Of a stretch of DNA of 64,000 bases, positions 1 through 11,100 are shown piece after piece. The position numbers and the translations under genes are program-made. Below the pieces are notes generated by a model that saw only the letters and a program-made list of their open reading frames with translations, did not search any database and was not told the origin of the DNA. Source of the DNA: Clostridium sp. D53t1_180928_C8 (GTDB lineage: Bacteria > Bacillota > Clostridia > Clostridiales > Clostridiaceae); NCBI RefSeq assembly GCF_015667795.1, contig NZ_JADPEL010000017.1:1-64000 (forward strand), written 5' to 3'. The stretch's first letter is position 1. Each line of letters starts with the position of its first letter.

Positions 1-128
1 TTAGCTGCTAAAGCTGCTTGTCTGAAAATTTCATCTACTTGTTCTTGAGTGTAAGTAGCGAATTTCTTTTGTGCTTCCCTTAATTGTTTAATTCTTGCCG
101 TTAATTCTTGAGCGTTTGTAACTTTCAT
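1..128 (-). CDS. adhE: AdhE bifunctional aldehyde-alcohol dehydrogenase, N-terminus only
   Basis: Only the first 42 codons are in the window; the gene runs off the left edge. The readable start includes AQKKFATYTQEQVDEIFRQA, which is the characteristic opening of clostridial AdhE. AdhE is the fused acetaldehyde-CoA/alcohol dehydrogenase that reduces acetyl-CoA to ethanol with two NADH. The ATG at 126-128 follows a GGAGG ribosome site at normal spacing. A Rex-like palindrome lies about 85 bases upstream, consistent with NADH-responsive control. The product call rests on the N-terminal signature alone; catalytic residues are outside the window. Confidence 0.8.
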   Translation of the reverse strand, partial: MKVTNAQELTARIKQLREAQKKFATYTQEQVDEIFRQAALAA

Positions 129-211
129 TTATTACATCCTCCTAATATTAAATCTATATATCAATTTCTAGTTATTACCTTTATCAGCGGCTGTGTTAAT
201 TTATTTTTACT

Positions 212-229
212 TTGTTATTTTTTTAACAC
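212..229. promoter_or_regulatory. Rex-like redox operator upstream of adhE
   Basis: The 18-mer TTGTTATTTTTTTAACAC fits the Rex consensus TTGTTAA-N4-TTAACAA with two mismatches. Rex is an NADH-sensing repressor that commonly controls adhE in clostridia. The position upstream of adhE supports the call. The T-rich centre means a chance match cannot be excluded. Confidence 0.5.
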
Positions 230-430
230 TTCCTACAACCTTATTGTAATTGATTGTTTATTTTTTGTCAAACTTTTTTTCGTTATTTTTCAACTTTTTT
301 TTTATTGTTTATATCATCAATTTCACTTTTCGCTCTTACAGCTCATTGAAATCGTATACTTTTATTTAAATTTATTATTATATTTTTATAATACCTTTGT
401 TATTAAAAAAAATATAATAATAAGTTTTTT

Positions 431-488
431 AATATAAATAAACATTTAAATTGTTATTATTATAACAATTTAAATGTTTATTTATATT
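431..488. repeat. 27-bp perfect inverted repeat in the adhE / iron-operon spacer
   Basis: Arms 431-457 and 462-488 are perfectly complementary over 27 bp around a 4-nt TATT loop. The element is almost purely A/T. It lies about 300 bases upstream of adhE and downstream of the iron-transport terminator. It could form a cruciform or hairpin, or hold an operator. It lacks the GC stem of a classical terminator. Apart from this hairpin, the Rex-like site and the terminator, I see nothing in the 129-672 spacer. Confidence 0.6.
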
Positions 489-550
489 TATTAAATTCAA
501 ATTCACAATAAAAATCAACTTACACCATTATATATTTTTTATAAATAATA

Positions 551-578
551 AAACCATACAAGTTATTATGTACGGTTT
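551..578 (-). terminator. Terminator of the ferric-iron ABC operon
   Basis: Arms 551-560 and 569-578 form AAACCGTACA / TGTATGGTTT on the minus strand, followed by a T-rich tract. It lies about 95 bases after the stop of the last iron-transport gene. It shares the CCGTACA core with the hairpins at 4160 and 13497. Confidence 0.7.
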
Positions 579-672
579 TTATTTTTCTAATAGTTAAAGC
601 TTAAATATAATTTAGCCCTATATTTAATTGTATATATTAATCTCAAAATAGCTTTTTAAATTTGTTACCAAA

Positions 673-1353
673 CTAACCTAAAATATCTTTTGATAATCCC
701 TTTTGGACAGTAATACCATCTCTTAACACTATAACTTTATCGGCAATAACCTTAGCATCTTCTCTATCATGAGTTACAAATATTGAAGTTATCCCTGCTT
801 TTTTTAATATTTCTTTAATTTCATCTCTAATCTTTTCCTGAAGATTAGCATCTAAGTTTGAAAATGGCTCATCTAATAATAATATTTCTGGCTTTGGTGC
901 TATAGCCCTAGCTATTGCGACTCTTTGTTGTTGCCCTCCGCTTAATTCATAAGGATATTTATCTTTATGCTCTACTAAATTTACAAGCTTAAGCATTTCC
1001 ATTGCTATATTTTCTTTTTCAGCTTTGCTCATTTTCTTTAAGCCATATTGTATATTTTTTTTAACAGTCATATGAGGGAAAAGAGCATAATCCTGAAATA
1101 CCATTCCAATTCCTCTATTCTCAGGTTCAACAAATAATTTTTCTGAAAATATAATCTTATCTCCAATAGTCATACTTCCCTGATGAGCTTCCTCAAGTCC
1201 TGCAATTATTCTAAGCATAGTACTTTTACCACTACCACTTTCACCTAAGATTGCAAGAACTTCACCTTTATCTAATTCCATATTAAAATCTTTAATTATA
1301 TCTTCCTTATTATTTTTATATTTAAAATATATATTTTCACCTTTAATAATCAT
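673..1353 (-). CDS. fbpC: Ferric-iron ABC transporter, ATP-binding protein
   Basis: This is the cytoplasmic ATPase that powers Fe3+ import. Walker A (GESGSGKST) is near residue 36, the signature LSGGQQQRVAIARA near 138, and Walker B with the D-loop in LLLDEPFSNLDAN near 158, followed by the H-loop FVTHD. At 226 residues it is a short FbpC lacking the C-terminal regulatory domain of longer CUT1/Fbp ATPases. The ATG overlaps the permease stop by one base (TAATG), implying translational coupling. It is last in a three-gene operon under a Fur box. Iron rather than another substrate is inferred from the Fur box and the IdiA/FbpA-like binding protein. Confidence 0.88.
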   Translation of the reverse strand: MIIKGENIYFKYKNNKEDIIKDFNMELDKGEVLAILGESGSGKSTMLRIIAGLEEAHQGSMTIGDKIIFSEKLFVEPENRGIGMVFQDYALFPHMTVKKNIQYGLKKMSKAEKENIAMEMLKLVNLVEHKDKYPYELSGGQQQRVAIARAIAPKPEILLLDEPFSNLDANLQEKIRDEIKEILKKAGITSIFVTHDREDAKVIADKVIVLRDGITVQKGLSKDILG

Positions 1354-2948
1354 TAAGCTTCCTCCCTATCGGCAACCTTATATAATATATATATTGCTAT
1401 AAAGCTAACTAAAACTATTACTAATGATGGTATTGCTGATTCTGGTATCATTTCATCATTAGCATATTCAAATACTTTAGTTGATAATGTATAAAAATTA
1501 AAAGGTCTTAAATTTAAAACTAAAGGTAATTCCTTTATTATATCAACAAAAGTAAGAGCAAATGCTCCTAAAATAGCTGGTTTTAACATATGTATATCAA
1601 CTTTAAAGAAAGTTTTTGTAACTCCATAACCTAATGTTCTTGAAGCTTCTGTAAACTTATTACCTATCTTTTCAAAGCCACCTTCAACATTTTGATAGCC
1701 TATACCTAAAAATCTAACTATATAAGCAAATACTAACATCACTATGCTTGTGCTTAATGCTAATCCTTTAAATTTCTGATCAATATCTACAAAGAAAAGA
1801 ATCATAGTTATAGCTATAACTGCACCAGGTATTGAATACCCTATTAAAGTAACTCTTGAACATACTTTAGATAATATATTTGAATGCATTCTTGAATAGT
1901 TTGCTATTATTAATGCCATAACTACTATTAATAAACTACATCCCCCTGCAAGTAATACAGAGTTAATTATCATCCTTAAGAAATCACTATAATAAATATT
2001 TTTATAGCTCATTATACTCCATGCAATCATTTGACCTACTGGAATTAAAAATCCTAATGAAAATATTATTAAAGAATATGCTGAAGCTAAAAATCCATAA
2101 ATACCTTTAAGCTTCTTTCTCTTAATTGGTCTTACTTTAGTATTGGTAAAACTAAATTTCTTTCTTCCTCTTAATAGCTTTTCTCCAGATAATATTACTA
2201 ATACAGCAATCATTAATATCCCTGCAAGTCTTATAGCAGAATCTACGTCTCCTAGTGATATCCAACTTTTAAATATTGCTGTACTAAATGTCTGTACACC
2301 AAAATAAGATACAACTCCATAATCACTTAATACTTCTAAAGCTACTAATGTAGCACCAGCAACTATTACACCTCTAGATATTGGTAATATTATTCTTAAA
2401 AATACCCCTATTGAATTACTTCCTAAAAGTCTAGCACTTTCAATCAACCCTGCTGATTGCTTTTCTAAAAATATTCTAGTAACCATATATACATAAGGGA
2501 ATAAAAATAATGTAAATATAAAAATTGTACCTTCTATAGACATAATATCAAAATATTTTTGATTTACTTCCATACTTAAGGTATTCCTGAAAAACCTTTG
2601 CACAACACCAGTATAACTTACCATTCCTGCATAAGTATATGCTGCTATATATGGTGGTATAGCTAATGGCAAAATTAAAGCCCATCTCAAAAATTTTCTA
2701 AATGGAAAATCATAAGCTGATATTAGCCAAGCTAAAGTTATTCCTATAATAATAGTAAACATAACTGTAAATATAACTACAATTGCTGATGTTATAACAT
2801 AATCCTTTAATAAATATTCCTTTATATGAACCCAAGTTTCATTTGGTTTTTGGAATAAATGTATAATTATATCTAAATTAGGAAGTACAATCATCAAACC
2901 GATGATTGTACTTAAAAGAGCCCATCCATTAAATTTTAGTTTTTTCAT
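1353..2948 (-). CDS. fbpB: Ferric-iron ABC transporter, fused permease
   Basis: This long permease (531 residues from the chosen start) has two tandem BPD_transp_1 halves with about 12 hydrophobic segments, as in FbpB/AfuB/SfuB-type iron permeases. EAA-like loops are visible as ESARLLGSN in the first half and EASRTLGYG in the second. I place the start at the ATG at 2946-2948, which overlaps the fbpA stop by one base (TAATG), rather than at a GTG three codons earlier. It forms the membrane channel between FbpA and FbpC. Confidence 0.88.
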   Translation of the reverse strand: MKKLKFNGWALLSTIIGLMIVLPNLDIIIHLFQKPNETWVHIKEYLLKDYVITSAIVVIFTVMFTIIIGITLAWLISAYDFPFRKFLRWALILPLAIPPYIAAYTYAGMVSYTGVVQRFFRNTLSMEVNQKYFDIMSIEGTIFIFTLFLFPYVYMVTRIFLEKQSAGLIESARLLGSNSIGVFLRIILPISRGVIVAGATLVALEVLSDYGVVSYFGVQTFSTAIFKSWISLGDVDSAIRLAGILMIAVLVILSGEKLLRGRKKFSFTNTKVRPIKRKKLKGIYGFLASAYSLIIFSLGFLIPVGQMIAWSIMSYKNIYYSDFLRMIINSVLLAGGCSLLIVVMALIIANYSRMHSNILSKVCSRVTLIGYSIPGAVIAITMILFFVDIDQKFKGLALSTSIVMLVFAYIVRFLGIGYQNVEGGFEKIGNKFTEASRTLGYGVTKTFFKVDIHMLKPAILGAFALTFVDIIKELPLVLNLRPFNFYTLSTKVFEYANDEMIPESAIPSLVIVLVSFIAIYILYKVADREEA

Positions 2949-4000
2949 TACTTCCACCCAATTTGGTCAAATATTAATACTGCCTTTTGTTTGAATGTAC
3001 CTAATTTTTCGAAATCTATATCTTGAGCCTCAAATTTTCCCCATGATTTTAGTAATTCTGGTAATTCAACTTTTTCATTTAAAGGAAATTCTCCATTTTC
3101 TGAAGCATATGCACTTTGAGCTTCTTCTGATGTTAAGAATTCAATTAACTTAATTCCATTTTCCTTATTTTCAGAGCTTGTTGCCATTGCTGCAAAACTT
3201 AAATTAATATGTGTATCTTCTGGGAAAATTAATCCTATATTTTTAGCAGCGTTCACTTCTTCAACATCTGATGAGTTTACCATCTTAGCTAAGTAGTATG
3301 AATTAATAATAGCAACATCACCAATTCCAGCTGCAATAGCCTTAACTTGATCTCTATCATTTCCTTCTGGAGTTCTAGCAAAATTATTTACTACCCCTTC
3401 AGCCCATTCTTTAGCTTCTTCTTCACCATTTTCTTGAATAAATGAAGCTAATAATGCTACGTTATATGATGAACTTGAACTTCTTGCTAATACTTTTCCT
3501 TTATATTTCTCTTCTAATAAATCATTATAACTATCAATGTCTTCTGGGTTAACTCTATCCTTATCGTAAGCTATAACTCTTGCTCTTGAAGTTAATCCTA
3601 CCCAGTTTTCTCCTCTATACTTTTCTGGTATATTTTTTTCTATTACTTTTGATGATGTCTTTTCAATTAAGTTCTTTTCTTGTAATGCAGCTATATTCTC
3701 TGCCCCTACTGTCAAAAACACATCGGCTGCTGAGTTTTCACCTTCTCTTGCCATTCTTTCTATTAATTCATCAGCTTTTCCTTCAACTAAATTTACCTTT
3801 ATTCCAGTCTCTTCTTCAAACTTATTAAATAATTCTTTATCTACATCATAATGTCTTGCTGAATATACATTAACTACCTTTTCGCCTTCTGTTTCACCAT
3901 TTTCTGTTGTAGCACTTTTAGAACCACATCCTACAAATAATCCTGTTGCTAATACAGCCGTTGCTAATATTGAAATTACTTTTTTACTTCTCTTAACCAT
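2948..4000 (-). CDS. fbpA: Ferric-iron ABC transporter, substrate-binding lipoprotein
   Basis: A lipoprotein signal with lipobox LFVGC near residues 21-25 is followed by a Ser/Thr-rich linker and an Fe3+-binding type-II periplasmic-binding fold. The VNVYSARHYDVDKELFNKF opening of the mature domain is typical of FbpA/IdiA/FutA. Paired tyrosines that coordinate iron in this family are plausible in the INSYYLAKM segment. At 350 residues the length is normal. A good ribosome site (GGAGGAGAATT) precedes the ATG. It is first gene of the operon and lies 63 bases from a perfect Fur palindrome. It captures ferric iron at the outer face of the membrane. Confidence 0.88.
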   Translation of the reverse strand: MVKRSKKVISILATAVLATGLFVGCGSKSATTENGETEGEKVVNVYSARHYDVDKELFNKFEEETGIKVNLVEGKADELIERMAREGENSAADVFLTVGAENIAALQEKNLIEKTSSKVIEKNIPEKYRGENWVGLTSRARVIAYDKDRVNPEDIDSYNDLLEEKYKGKVLARSSSSSYNVALLASFIQENGEEEAKEWAEGVVNNFARTPEGNDRDQVKAIAAGIGDVAIINSYYLAKMVNSSDVEEVNAAKNIGLIFPEDTHINLSFAAMATSSENKENGIKLIEFLTSEEAQSAYASENGEFPLNEKVELPELLKSWGKFEAQDIDFEKLGTFKQKAVLIFDQIGWK

Positions 4001-4062
4001 AATTCTCCTCCTAAGTTACTTAATTTATATTAATATGTAAAAATTCCTCTTGTTAAATACAA

Positions 4063-4077
4063 TGATAATTATTATCA
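4063..4077. promoter_or_regulatory. Fur box upstream of fbpA
   Basis: TGATAATTATTATCA is a perfect 7-1-7 Fur inverted repeat. A second A/T-rich partial copy follows near 4100. It indicates iron-dependent repression of the fbpABC operon. Confidence 0.75.
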
Positions 4078-4159
4078 TTACTTTTGTCAAGACAAACAAT
4101 AATTATTATCTATTAATATTTATTTTCATTTCATTTCATTTTATATTTATAATGTAATA

Positions 4160-4187
4160 AAACCGTACAGATTAATCTGTACGGTTT
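4160..4187 (-). terminator. Terminator of pflB-pflA
   Basis: Perfect 13-bp arms (4160-4172 and 4175-4187, core CCGTACAGAT) are followed on the minus strand by TTTTATTA. It sits about 80 bases downstream of the pflA stop. The stem is nearly the same sequence as the hairpin at 13497-13525. Confidence 0.75.
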
Positions 4188-4267
4188 CTATTACTCTAAT
4201 AACTAAGCCTTAGATATATTCTCTTTTATCACATTTAATAATTCATTATTAATTTCCATTCCACAAA

Positions 4268-5041
4268 TTATCGTGATAAATATCCATTATATTCACTTGT
4301 ATGAAGAAGCTTTTTGGCATTTTCTAGCCTCTCCTTAGTAGGAGGTTCAATCCCCTTTAAGGGATAATCAATACCAAGTTGTTCCCACTTGAAAGTACCA
4401 AGAATATGATATGGAAGCACTTCAACACGATCTACATTCCTCAAAGTCTTGATAAATTCATCAAGTTTTCTAAGCTGTTCATCATTATCACTTCCACCTG
4501 GTACGAGTACATGCCGAATCCATACTGGCTTATTGATTTCTGATAAATATCTTGCCATATCAAGAATATTTGAATTGCTCCATCCTGTAAGTTTTTTATG
4601 TTCTGCTTCATCTATCTGTTTAATATCTAGCATTACAAGATCCGTTACTTTCATAAGCTCATTAAATTTACTAAAGAAAGGTTCTTCTCTTGTAAATGGA
4701 TTTCCAGACGTATCAAGTGTAACATGAACGCCTTTCGCTTTAGCCTTTTTAAAGAATTCAATCAGAAAATCTATTTGAAGAAGAGGTTCACCACCACTAA
4801 TAGTGATTCCCCCCGCCTTTTTCCAATAAGTTTTATATTTAAGAGCTTGAGACAAAAGCTCATCTGCAGTTTTTGTCTCACCGCCATTCATATCCCAAGT
4901 ATCCGGATTGTGGCAGAACTGACACCTCATAGGACAGCCCTTTAAAAAAGCAACAAAACGTATTCCTGGCCCATCAACAGATCCAAAGCTCTCTATTGAA
5001 TGAATTCTTGCTATATTCTTATCTGAATTACATTTCTGCAT
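4268..5041 (-). CDS. pflA: Pyruvate formate-lyase activating enzyme
   Basis: This radical-SAM enzyme installs the glycyl radical on PflB. The iron-sulfur motif is [12 protein letters not shown] (CxxxCxxC), and the SAM-binding GGEP appears as ISGGEPLLQ. The canonical start region [18 protein letters not shown] is present. I start at the ATG at 5041, which overlaps the end of pflB in another frame. An upstream ATG at 5065 is possible, but both lie inside pflB. The length of about 257 residues is normal. Overlap with pflB implies coupled translation, and the pair ends at the terminator at 4160. Confidence 0.92.
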   Translation of the reverse strand: MQKCNSDKNIARIHSIESFGSVDGPGIRFVAFLKGCPMRCQFCHNPDTWDMNGGETKTADELLSQALKYKTYWKKAGGITISGGEPLLQIDFLIEFFKKAKAKGVHVTLDTSGNPFTREEPFFSKFNELMKVTDLVMLDIKQIDEAEHKKLTGWSNSNILDMARYLSEINKPVWIRHVLVPGGSDNDEQLRKLDEFIKTLRNVDRVEVLPYHILGTFKWEQLGIDYPLKGIEPPTKERLENAKKLLHTSEYNGYLSR

Positions 5042-7280
5042 GACATGTTCTAGAGATAACATCAAGTTGTTGCTCTCTTGTTAAATCTATAAACTTAACT
5101 GCGTAACCTGATACACGGATAGTGAAGTTAGCATATTCTTCTTTTTCAGGATGTTCCATAGCATCTTTTAATTTTTCAACACCAAATATATTAACATTTA
5201 AGTGATGTGGTCCTTGATCGAAGTAACCATCTAATACTTGTACAAGTTTATCAACTTGTTCTTCTTTATCATTTCCTAATGCAGTTGGGTTAATTGTTTG
5301 TGTATTTGAAATACCATCTAAAGCCCATTCATAAGGAAGCTTAGCTACAGAGTTTAATGAAGCAAGTAATCCATTTTGTTCTGCTCCATAAGATGGGCTA
5401 GCTCCTGGTGAAAGTGGAGTCCAAGCTTCACGTCCATCTGGCATATTACCTGTATACTTACCATATACTACGTTTGAAGTAATAGTAAGAAGTGATGTTG
5501 TAGGTTCAGAATTTCTGTATGTGTGTCTTTTCTTGATCTTATCAAGGAATGACTTAAGAACATAAATACCTATTTCATCAGCTCTATCATCATCATTACC
5601 GTATCTTGGGAAATCTCCTTCAATTTCGTAATCTGTAACAATTCCAGCTTCATTACGTATTGTTTTAACTTTTGCATACTTAATTGCAGAAAGTGAATCA
5701 ATTACGTGTGAGAAACCTGCAATACCTGTTGCAAATGTACGTCTTACATCTGTATCTATAAGAGCCATTTCTGCTGCTTCATAATAGTATTTATCATGCA
5801 TGTATTGAATAAGATTTAATACATTTACATAAAGGCCAGCTAACCAGTCACTCATTCTTTCATATTTTTCAATTACTTCATCATAATCAAGATATTCTGA
5901 TGTAATTCCTCTATATTCAGGTCCAACTTGTTTACCTGATTTTTCATCAACACCACCATTTATTGCGTAAAGTAAACATTTAGCAAGATTAGCTCTAGCT
6001 CCGAAGAACTGCATTTCTTTACCTGTTTGAGTCGCAGATACGCAACAACATATTGAATAATCATCGCCCCATTCTGGTTTCATAGCGTCATCATTTTCAT
6101 ATTGGATAGAGCTTGTATCTACTGAAATCTTAGCTGCATACTTCTTGAAGCTTTCAGGAAGTGCTGAAGAGTAAAGTACAGTAAGATTTGGTTCTGGTGA
6201 AGGTCCCATGTTTTCTAATGTATGAAGGAAACGATAGTCGTTCTTTGTTACCATGTGACGTCCATCAACACCTATACCACCTAATGCAATAGTAACCCAT
6301 GAAGGATCCCCTGAGAATAATTCATTGTAAGAAGTTATTCTTGCAAATTTAACCATTCTACATTTCATTGTTAAATGGTCTATTAATTCTTGAGCTTCTT
6401 CCTCTGTAAGAACTCCATTATCAATATCTCTTTGAATATAGATATCAAGGAAAGTAGAAACACGTCCTATTGACATAGCTGCACCATTTTGTGTCTTGAT
6501 TGCTGAAAGATATCCAAAGTATAACCATTGAACAGCTTCTTTAGCATTCTTTGCTGGTTTTGAAATGTCATAACCATAACTTGCAGCCATTTTCTTCATT
6601 TCTCCAAGAGCTCTATGTTGTTCTGTAATTTCTTCTCTTAGACGAATAACTTCATCTGTCATAGTTCCATCGCCACAGTTATTAAGATCTTTAGCCTTTT
6701 CTTCCATAAGGTAATCAATACCATAAAGAGCAACTCTTCTGTAATCACCTACGATACGTCCACGTCCATAAGTATCAGGAAGTCCTGTTATGATATGGCT
6801 GCTACGAGCTTTTCTCATTTCTGGTGTATAAGCATCAAATACTCCTTGATTATGTGTCTTATGGTATTCAGTAAATATTTTGTGTAATTCTGGATTTGGT
6901 GTATATCCATAATTTTCACAAGATTGTTCAGCCATTTTAATACCACCGTATGGCATGAAAGCTCTCTTAAGAGGCTTGTCTGTTTGAAGACCTACTACCT
7001 TTTCAAAATTTTTCAAAGATTCATCAATGTATCCAGGTCCATAAGCTGTAAGTCCAGAAACAACTTCTGTTTCCATATCAAGAACTCCGCCTTTAGCTCT
7101 TTCTTCTTTTTGTAATTCTTGTAATCTGCCCCATAGTTTATTGGTAGCCTCTGTTGGATCTGCTAGGAAACTTTCATCACCATCATATGGTTTATAGTTT
7201 TTTTGAATGAAATCTCTAACATTGATTTCTTCTTTCCATATTCTTCCCTCAAAACCAGCCCATTGTTCATTTTCTAACAT
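5028..7280 (-). CDS. pflB: Formate C-acetyltransferase (pyruvate formate-lyase)
   Basis: Converts pyruvate and CoA to acetyl-CoA and formate in anaerobic fermentation. The active-site cysteine region [20 protein letters not shown] is near residue 395. The glycyl-radical motif [19 protein letters not shown] lies close to the C-terminus, followed by the family-typical end [10 protein letters not shown] start at the ATG at 7280 ([12 protein letters not shown]), which has GGAGG seven bases upstream, and not at an upstream in-frame start at 7337. This gives 750 residues, normal for the family. It is first gene of the pflB-pflA operon. Confidence 0.95.
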   Translation of the reverse strand: MLENEQWAGFEGRIWKEEINVRDFIQKNYKPYDGDESFLADPTEATNKLWGRLQELQKEERAKGGVLDMETEVVSGLTAYGPGYIDESLKNFEKVVGLQTDKPLKRAFMPYGGIKMAEQSCENYGYTPNPELHKIFTEYHKTHNQGVFDAYTPEMRKARSSHIITGLPDTYGRGRIVGDYRRVALYGIDYLMEEKAKDLNNCGDGTMTDEVIRLREEITEQHRALGEMKKMAASYGYDISKPAKNAKEAVQWLYFGYLSAIKTQNGAAMSIGRVSTFLDIYIQRDIDNGVLTEEEAQELIDHLTMKCRMVKFARITSYNELFSGDPSWVTIALGGIGVDGRHMVTKNDYRFLHTLENMGPSPEPNLTVLYSSALPESFKKYAAKISVDTSSIQYENDDAMKPEWGDDYSICCCVSATQTGKEMQFFGARANLAKCLLYAINGGVDEKSGKQVGPEYRGITSEYLDYDEVIEKYERMSDWLAGLYVNVLNLIQYMHDKYYYEAAEMALIDTDVRRTFATGIAGFSHVIDSLSAIKYAKVKTIRNEAGIVTDYEIEGDFPRYGNDDDRADEIGIYVLKSFLDKIKKRHTYRNSEPTTSLLTITSNVVYGKYTGNMPDGREAWTPLSPGASPSYGAEQNGLLASLNSVAKLPYEWALDGISNTQTINPTALGNDKEEQVDKLVQVLDGYFDQGPHHLNVNIFGVEKLKDAMEHPEKEEYANFTIRVSGYAVKFIDLTREQQLDVISRTCHAEM

Positions 7281-7824
7281 GTTCATTCCTCCTTGTACGA
7301 CACATACATTCTTACAATTTATATAATAATTTGGCATAATTTAAACTTAATTTTTTTATTAACATTTCAATAATTTATGTAATTTGTTTTATAAAATGCT
7401 GTAGTATCTTTATATAACCTGTAATTAATCAGTCATATAAAAATACCTGCACAAACTTTATTACAGAATAAATTCTAATTTCCTTAATTACAATGATATA
7501 TAATTATTATTTAAAAGAGTCGCTATGAGTAAATTAATTTCATCATAATTTCCGAATTGTGCTCCCTGCATTTCATAAAACTGTACAACATATTATTTGA
7601 AAACTGATTTCAAACAATACGTTACCTTATTATATATTTATTGTCAATAATTGATAAAAGTTATGTTTTTTTACTTTTATGTGATAATACACCTAAATTT
7701 TATTAATATTAATTTGTTTAACGATTACAAAATACACTTTTTTCATGAAACCATCACTCTAATAGCAATTATATGAAATTTTACCAATTCTATTTTTTTT
7801 AACTTTTACACATTTTAATGTAGT
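7281..7824. other. Long AT-rich leader/spacer upstream of pflB
   Basis: No gene, RNA family or clear transposon end is recognisable here. It must carry the pfl promoter and 5' leader, but I could not choose a single -10/-35 pair with confidence. A weak Rex-like palindrome (TTGTTTAACGATTACAA) occurs around 7711. Confidence 0.4.
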
Positions 7825-7995
7825 TTATATACTCATAAATACTTCATCCTCAATATCTCTTTTAGATATCTTATGTTTTAAAAATTGAAATCTTATTTGT
7901 TCTTTTGATTCAAGAAGACCTGGTATTTTTCAATAATTCAAGCTCCTTTTCTAACTCAATATTTTCTTGCCTCAAATTTTTTAACTCATACCCAC
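7825..7995 (-). pseudogene. Remnant of an IS3-family transposase orfA
   Basis: On the minus strand, the fragment KNLRQENIELEKELELLK is followed, after a frameshift, by ESKEQIRFQFLKHKISKRDI and a stop at 7825. The leucine-zipper-like coil rich in E and L, followed by a basic stretch, resembles the end of IS3/IS150-type OrfA. There is no start codon, no helix-turn-helix and no orfB. It is a decayed scrap and the family assignment is tentative. Confidence 0.4.
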
Positions 7996-7999
7996 ATGA

Positions 8000-8036
8000 A
8001 TAAAGTGCGATTCCATGTCATGAAACCGCACTTTAT
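8000..8036 (-). terminator. Terminator-like hairpin after the beta-helix surface protein
   Basis: Arms 8000-8017 and 8019-8036 pair as ATAAAGTGCG(G/A)TT(T/C)CATG, with G-U pairs at the two variable positions. A short T-rich tail follows on the minus strand. It lies about 120 bases past the stop at 8154. The tail is weak, so it could instead be an inverted repeat connected with the adjacent IS scrap. Confidence 0.5.
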
Positions 8037-8153
8037 CCATATTATTCATATTCATTTATCCATCTATACATTTAATCTGCTAATGCAATAGACCCATTTA
8101 ATCTATTATTATATAATTTTACAACATAAAAACTTAACTACTTCTTCTCCAAA

Positions 8154-11100
8154 CTACAATTTCTTTCTTGTTAAAACTGCACCTGCACCAGTAATTAATA
8201 GTGCTATTGCTCCAACTGCTACAGAAGACGTTCCTCCTGTTTTTGGTAATTTACTATTGTGACTACCATTTCCATTGTTAGATGTATTAGTAGAATTATT
8301 GCTAGAATTTCCCTCATTAATCTCTTTGTCAGTATTGCCATTGTTTTCATTATCACCTTGTGCCAATTCTAAGTTAGCTAAAGCTAATTCTAAACTCTTT
8401 TCTACTTCTTCTACTTGCTTTTCAGTAGCTTCATCATTATTAAATATTGCCCTAGCCTTTGCTAATTCTACATTAAGTTTCTCAATACTTTTTTTAGTAT
8501 ATTTAGATGTATCCATTACTTCTGCTTTGTTTATTAAGTCTTCAAGCTTAGATTTATCTGGTACTAATCTTAAATTAAGATAAGCTTTGATTAATTTATT
8601 ATAAGCTTCATCTATTTCTACTTGAGTAGAATCTTTATTTGATAATATAGATTTTGCATTAGCTAATTCTGCATTAAATTTAGAAACAGTTTCTTGACTA
8701 TATTCAGATAAATCTTTATTTTCTAATTCATCTACTAACTTCTGAAGTTTAGACTTATCAGCTGATAATTCTAAGCTAGAAAATGCATTGCTTAAGTTTT
8801 CATAAGCTTTAGCAACTTCTTCTTCCATTGCATTTTCATCTTCTATTACTTTGTTAGCTTCAATAAGTTCTGCTTGAAGCTTAGCCCAAGTTAAAGCTGT
8901 ATACTTATCTTCTTCTAAAGCATTTACTATTTCAACTAATTTTTTAAGTTCTGTTTTATCACCTTTTTTGAATTCTAGCATATGAATTGCATCAATTAAT
9001 CTTTTTGAAGCTAATTCTACTTGAACTTCTGTAGCATTTTTATTATCAAAAACTTCTTGTGCTTCTTTTAATGCTTCTTCAAACTCTTTAACCACTACTG
9101 GAATAAGACCTTCCAATGCTCCTTCTGATTTTTTATCTTGTGCATAATCTATAACTATTCCTAAGAATGTTTTATCTGCTTCTACTGGCTCTTCTGATTC
9201 TACATATTCTGATGCTCCAATATCTGTTTTTCCATCAGTAAGTTGTATTCCAAAATAATCTTTTCCACCATTATTCTCAATATTAATACCTGCATCAATT
9301 GCTGGAGAATTACTTTGAAGTTTATATCCTTCCAAACTATCAATACCCTTTCCACCAGTTCCAGGTGCAACAAGCATTGGATCTTCTTCAATTATAGTAC
9401 TATCATTAGAAGGAAGCTTATCAAAACCAATAAATATATTGCTTTCGTAATCTATTTCTTGTTCATTGAAAGAATCTGATGTCATTTTCCCTTTATTAAC
9501 AACTATATTGTTATAGAATTTCGCGTCACTTTTTCCACCTGTATACCCGTTGTTCATCCATTTTCTTTCAATACTATCATCTAGATATATTGTGTTATTG
9601 TAAGCCATACTTCCTTCGTGTCCAGGACGCCAATCAATAATACCATGTTTTGCACCATCATTTTGACTGATGTTGTAACGGAAAACTCCATCAAAACCTC
9701 TTAAATCCTCTGTACAGCACCACATAAATACCCCACCTGCATTATTATGCAAATAATTATATTGTACAATTGTATTTTGATTTAAAGCATCAATTTCAAT
9801 TCCTTGTCCATCACCTGCGCCAAGAAGAGAATCAGCTGGTGATGCTTCATATACTTCATTGTATTCAAATATTACATTATCTGAATTCCAATTAAATAAC
9901 CCTACACCATACCAACAATTATATACTGTACGATATACAGTATTATGATCTACAATTGCATCCTTACATCCATCTATAATTGCTCCATCACCATCAATAT
10001 TATAAATTGTATTATTGCTAAGACGGAAGTTTTCATATGGTTTCCAAGCTCCAACACCTCTATATCCAAATGGTCTATATTTGTTCCACTTATCTCCTTC
10101 TCTTGTAGTCCAAGGAGATACAAAGTTAACTCCTGATCTTCCTAAGTTATACATTTCGCAATTTGTTATGCTAATATCATGTACTGCTGTTGGAACTCTC
10201 TTCGAAGCATCATACAAGTCTGTCATAACAGTCATAATAATTCCTCCAGAAGACTTTCCTTCATTTGATATAGGTCCTCTAAATCCATGTATTGTTAAAT
10301 TATCGAATTTAAAATAGTTAAGATCACCTGCATCCTGAGCACTAATATTAATTCCTCTACGATATACATTCGTGTTTGAGTTTTGTTCATAGGTTGGATC
10401 CCATAGCTCAAGATTATTTACTTCCCAATACTCTTGATTATAAAATGTAATTACATTATTCACTATTGGAGAACGTACAATTTTATTTGCAATATTCATA
10501 TGTGAAATTGTCCAATTTTCACCTGGTTTTAATAATGGTTTTTTACCTTCACCATAACTTGAAATTACTATTGGAGCACCATCTACACCTGAACCCTGTG
10601 GTTTCAATGCCCCAGTCCATTCTCCGCCTGATTTAAATAAAATTTGATCACCTGGTTGAAATAGAACTGTATTTACTTTATCAATTGTCTTCCAAGCAGT
10701 AGCCTCACTTATACCATCATTAGAATCATCTCCTGCATGAGAATCTACATAGTATTTTATTCCACTTCCAAGTTCCACTACAAAACTGGCATCTTTTTGT
10801 GAATCCTTGTAAGTAGCTCTTACTGTAACATTCTTACTTTCAATTGCAGCTGAAATTTTTTGAAATTTTAAATTAACTGTTTTATTTAATTTATCGTAAG
10901 CAAATTCCTTAATTTCAACTGGAGCAAATTCTCCATCATTTACTTTACACTCTAATGTAAAATCATCCTTTACTGGAGAAACTATCGGAACTTTATCAAA
11001 ATTAGCTATTACAGTTCCATTTTCTGCTGAAATTTCTGTTAGTTTAGCATCTATATATTCCTCCCCAGATGCATCAATGTTAAAGTCTACGATAAACGGC

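Noticed and set aside
108-437. Plus-strand frame of 109 codons rich in F, L and Y
   Set aside because: It lies in AT-rich noncoding DNA, has no ribosome site, overlaps adhE and its regulatory region, and runs into the perfect inverted repeat.
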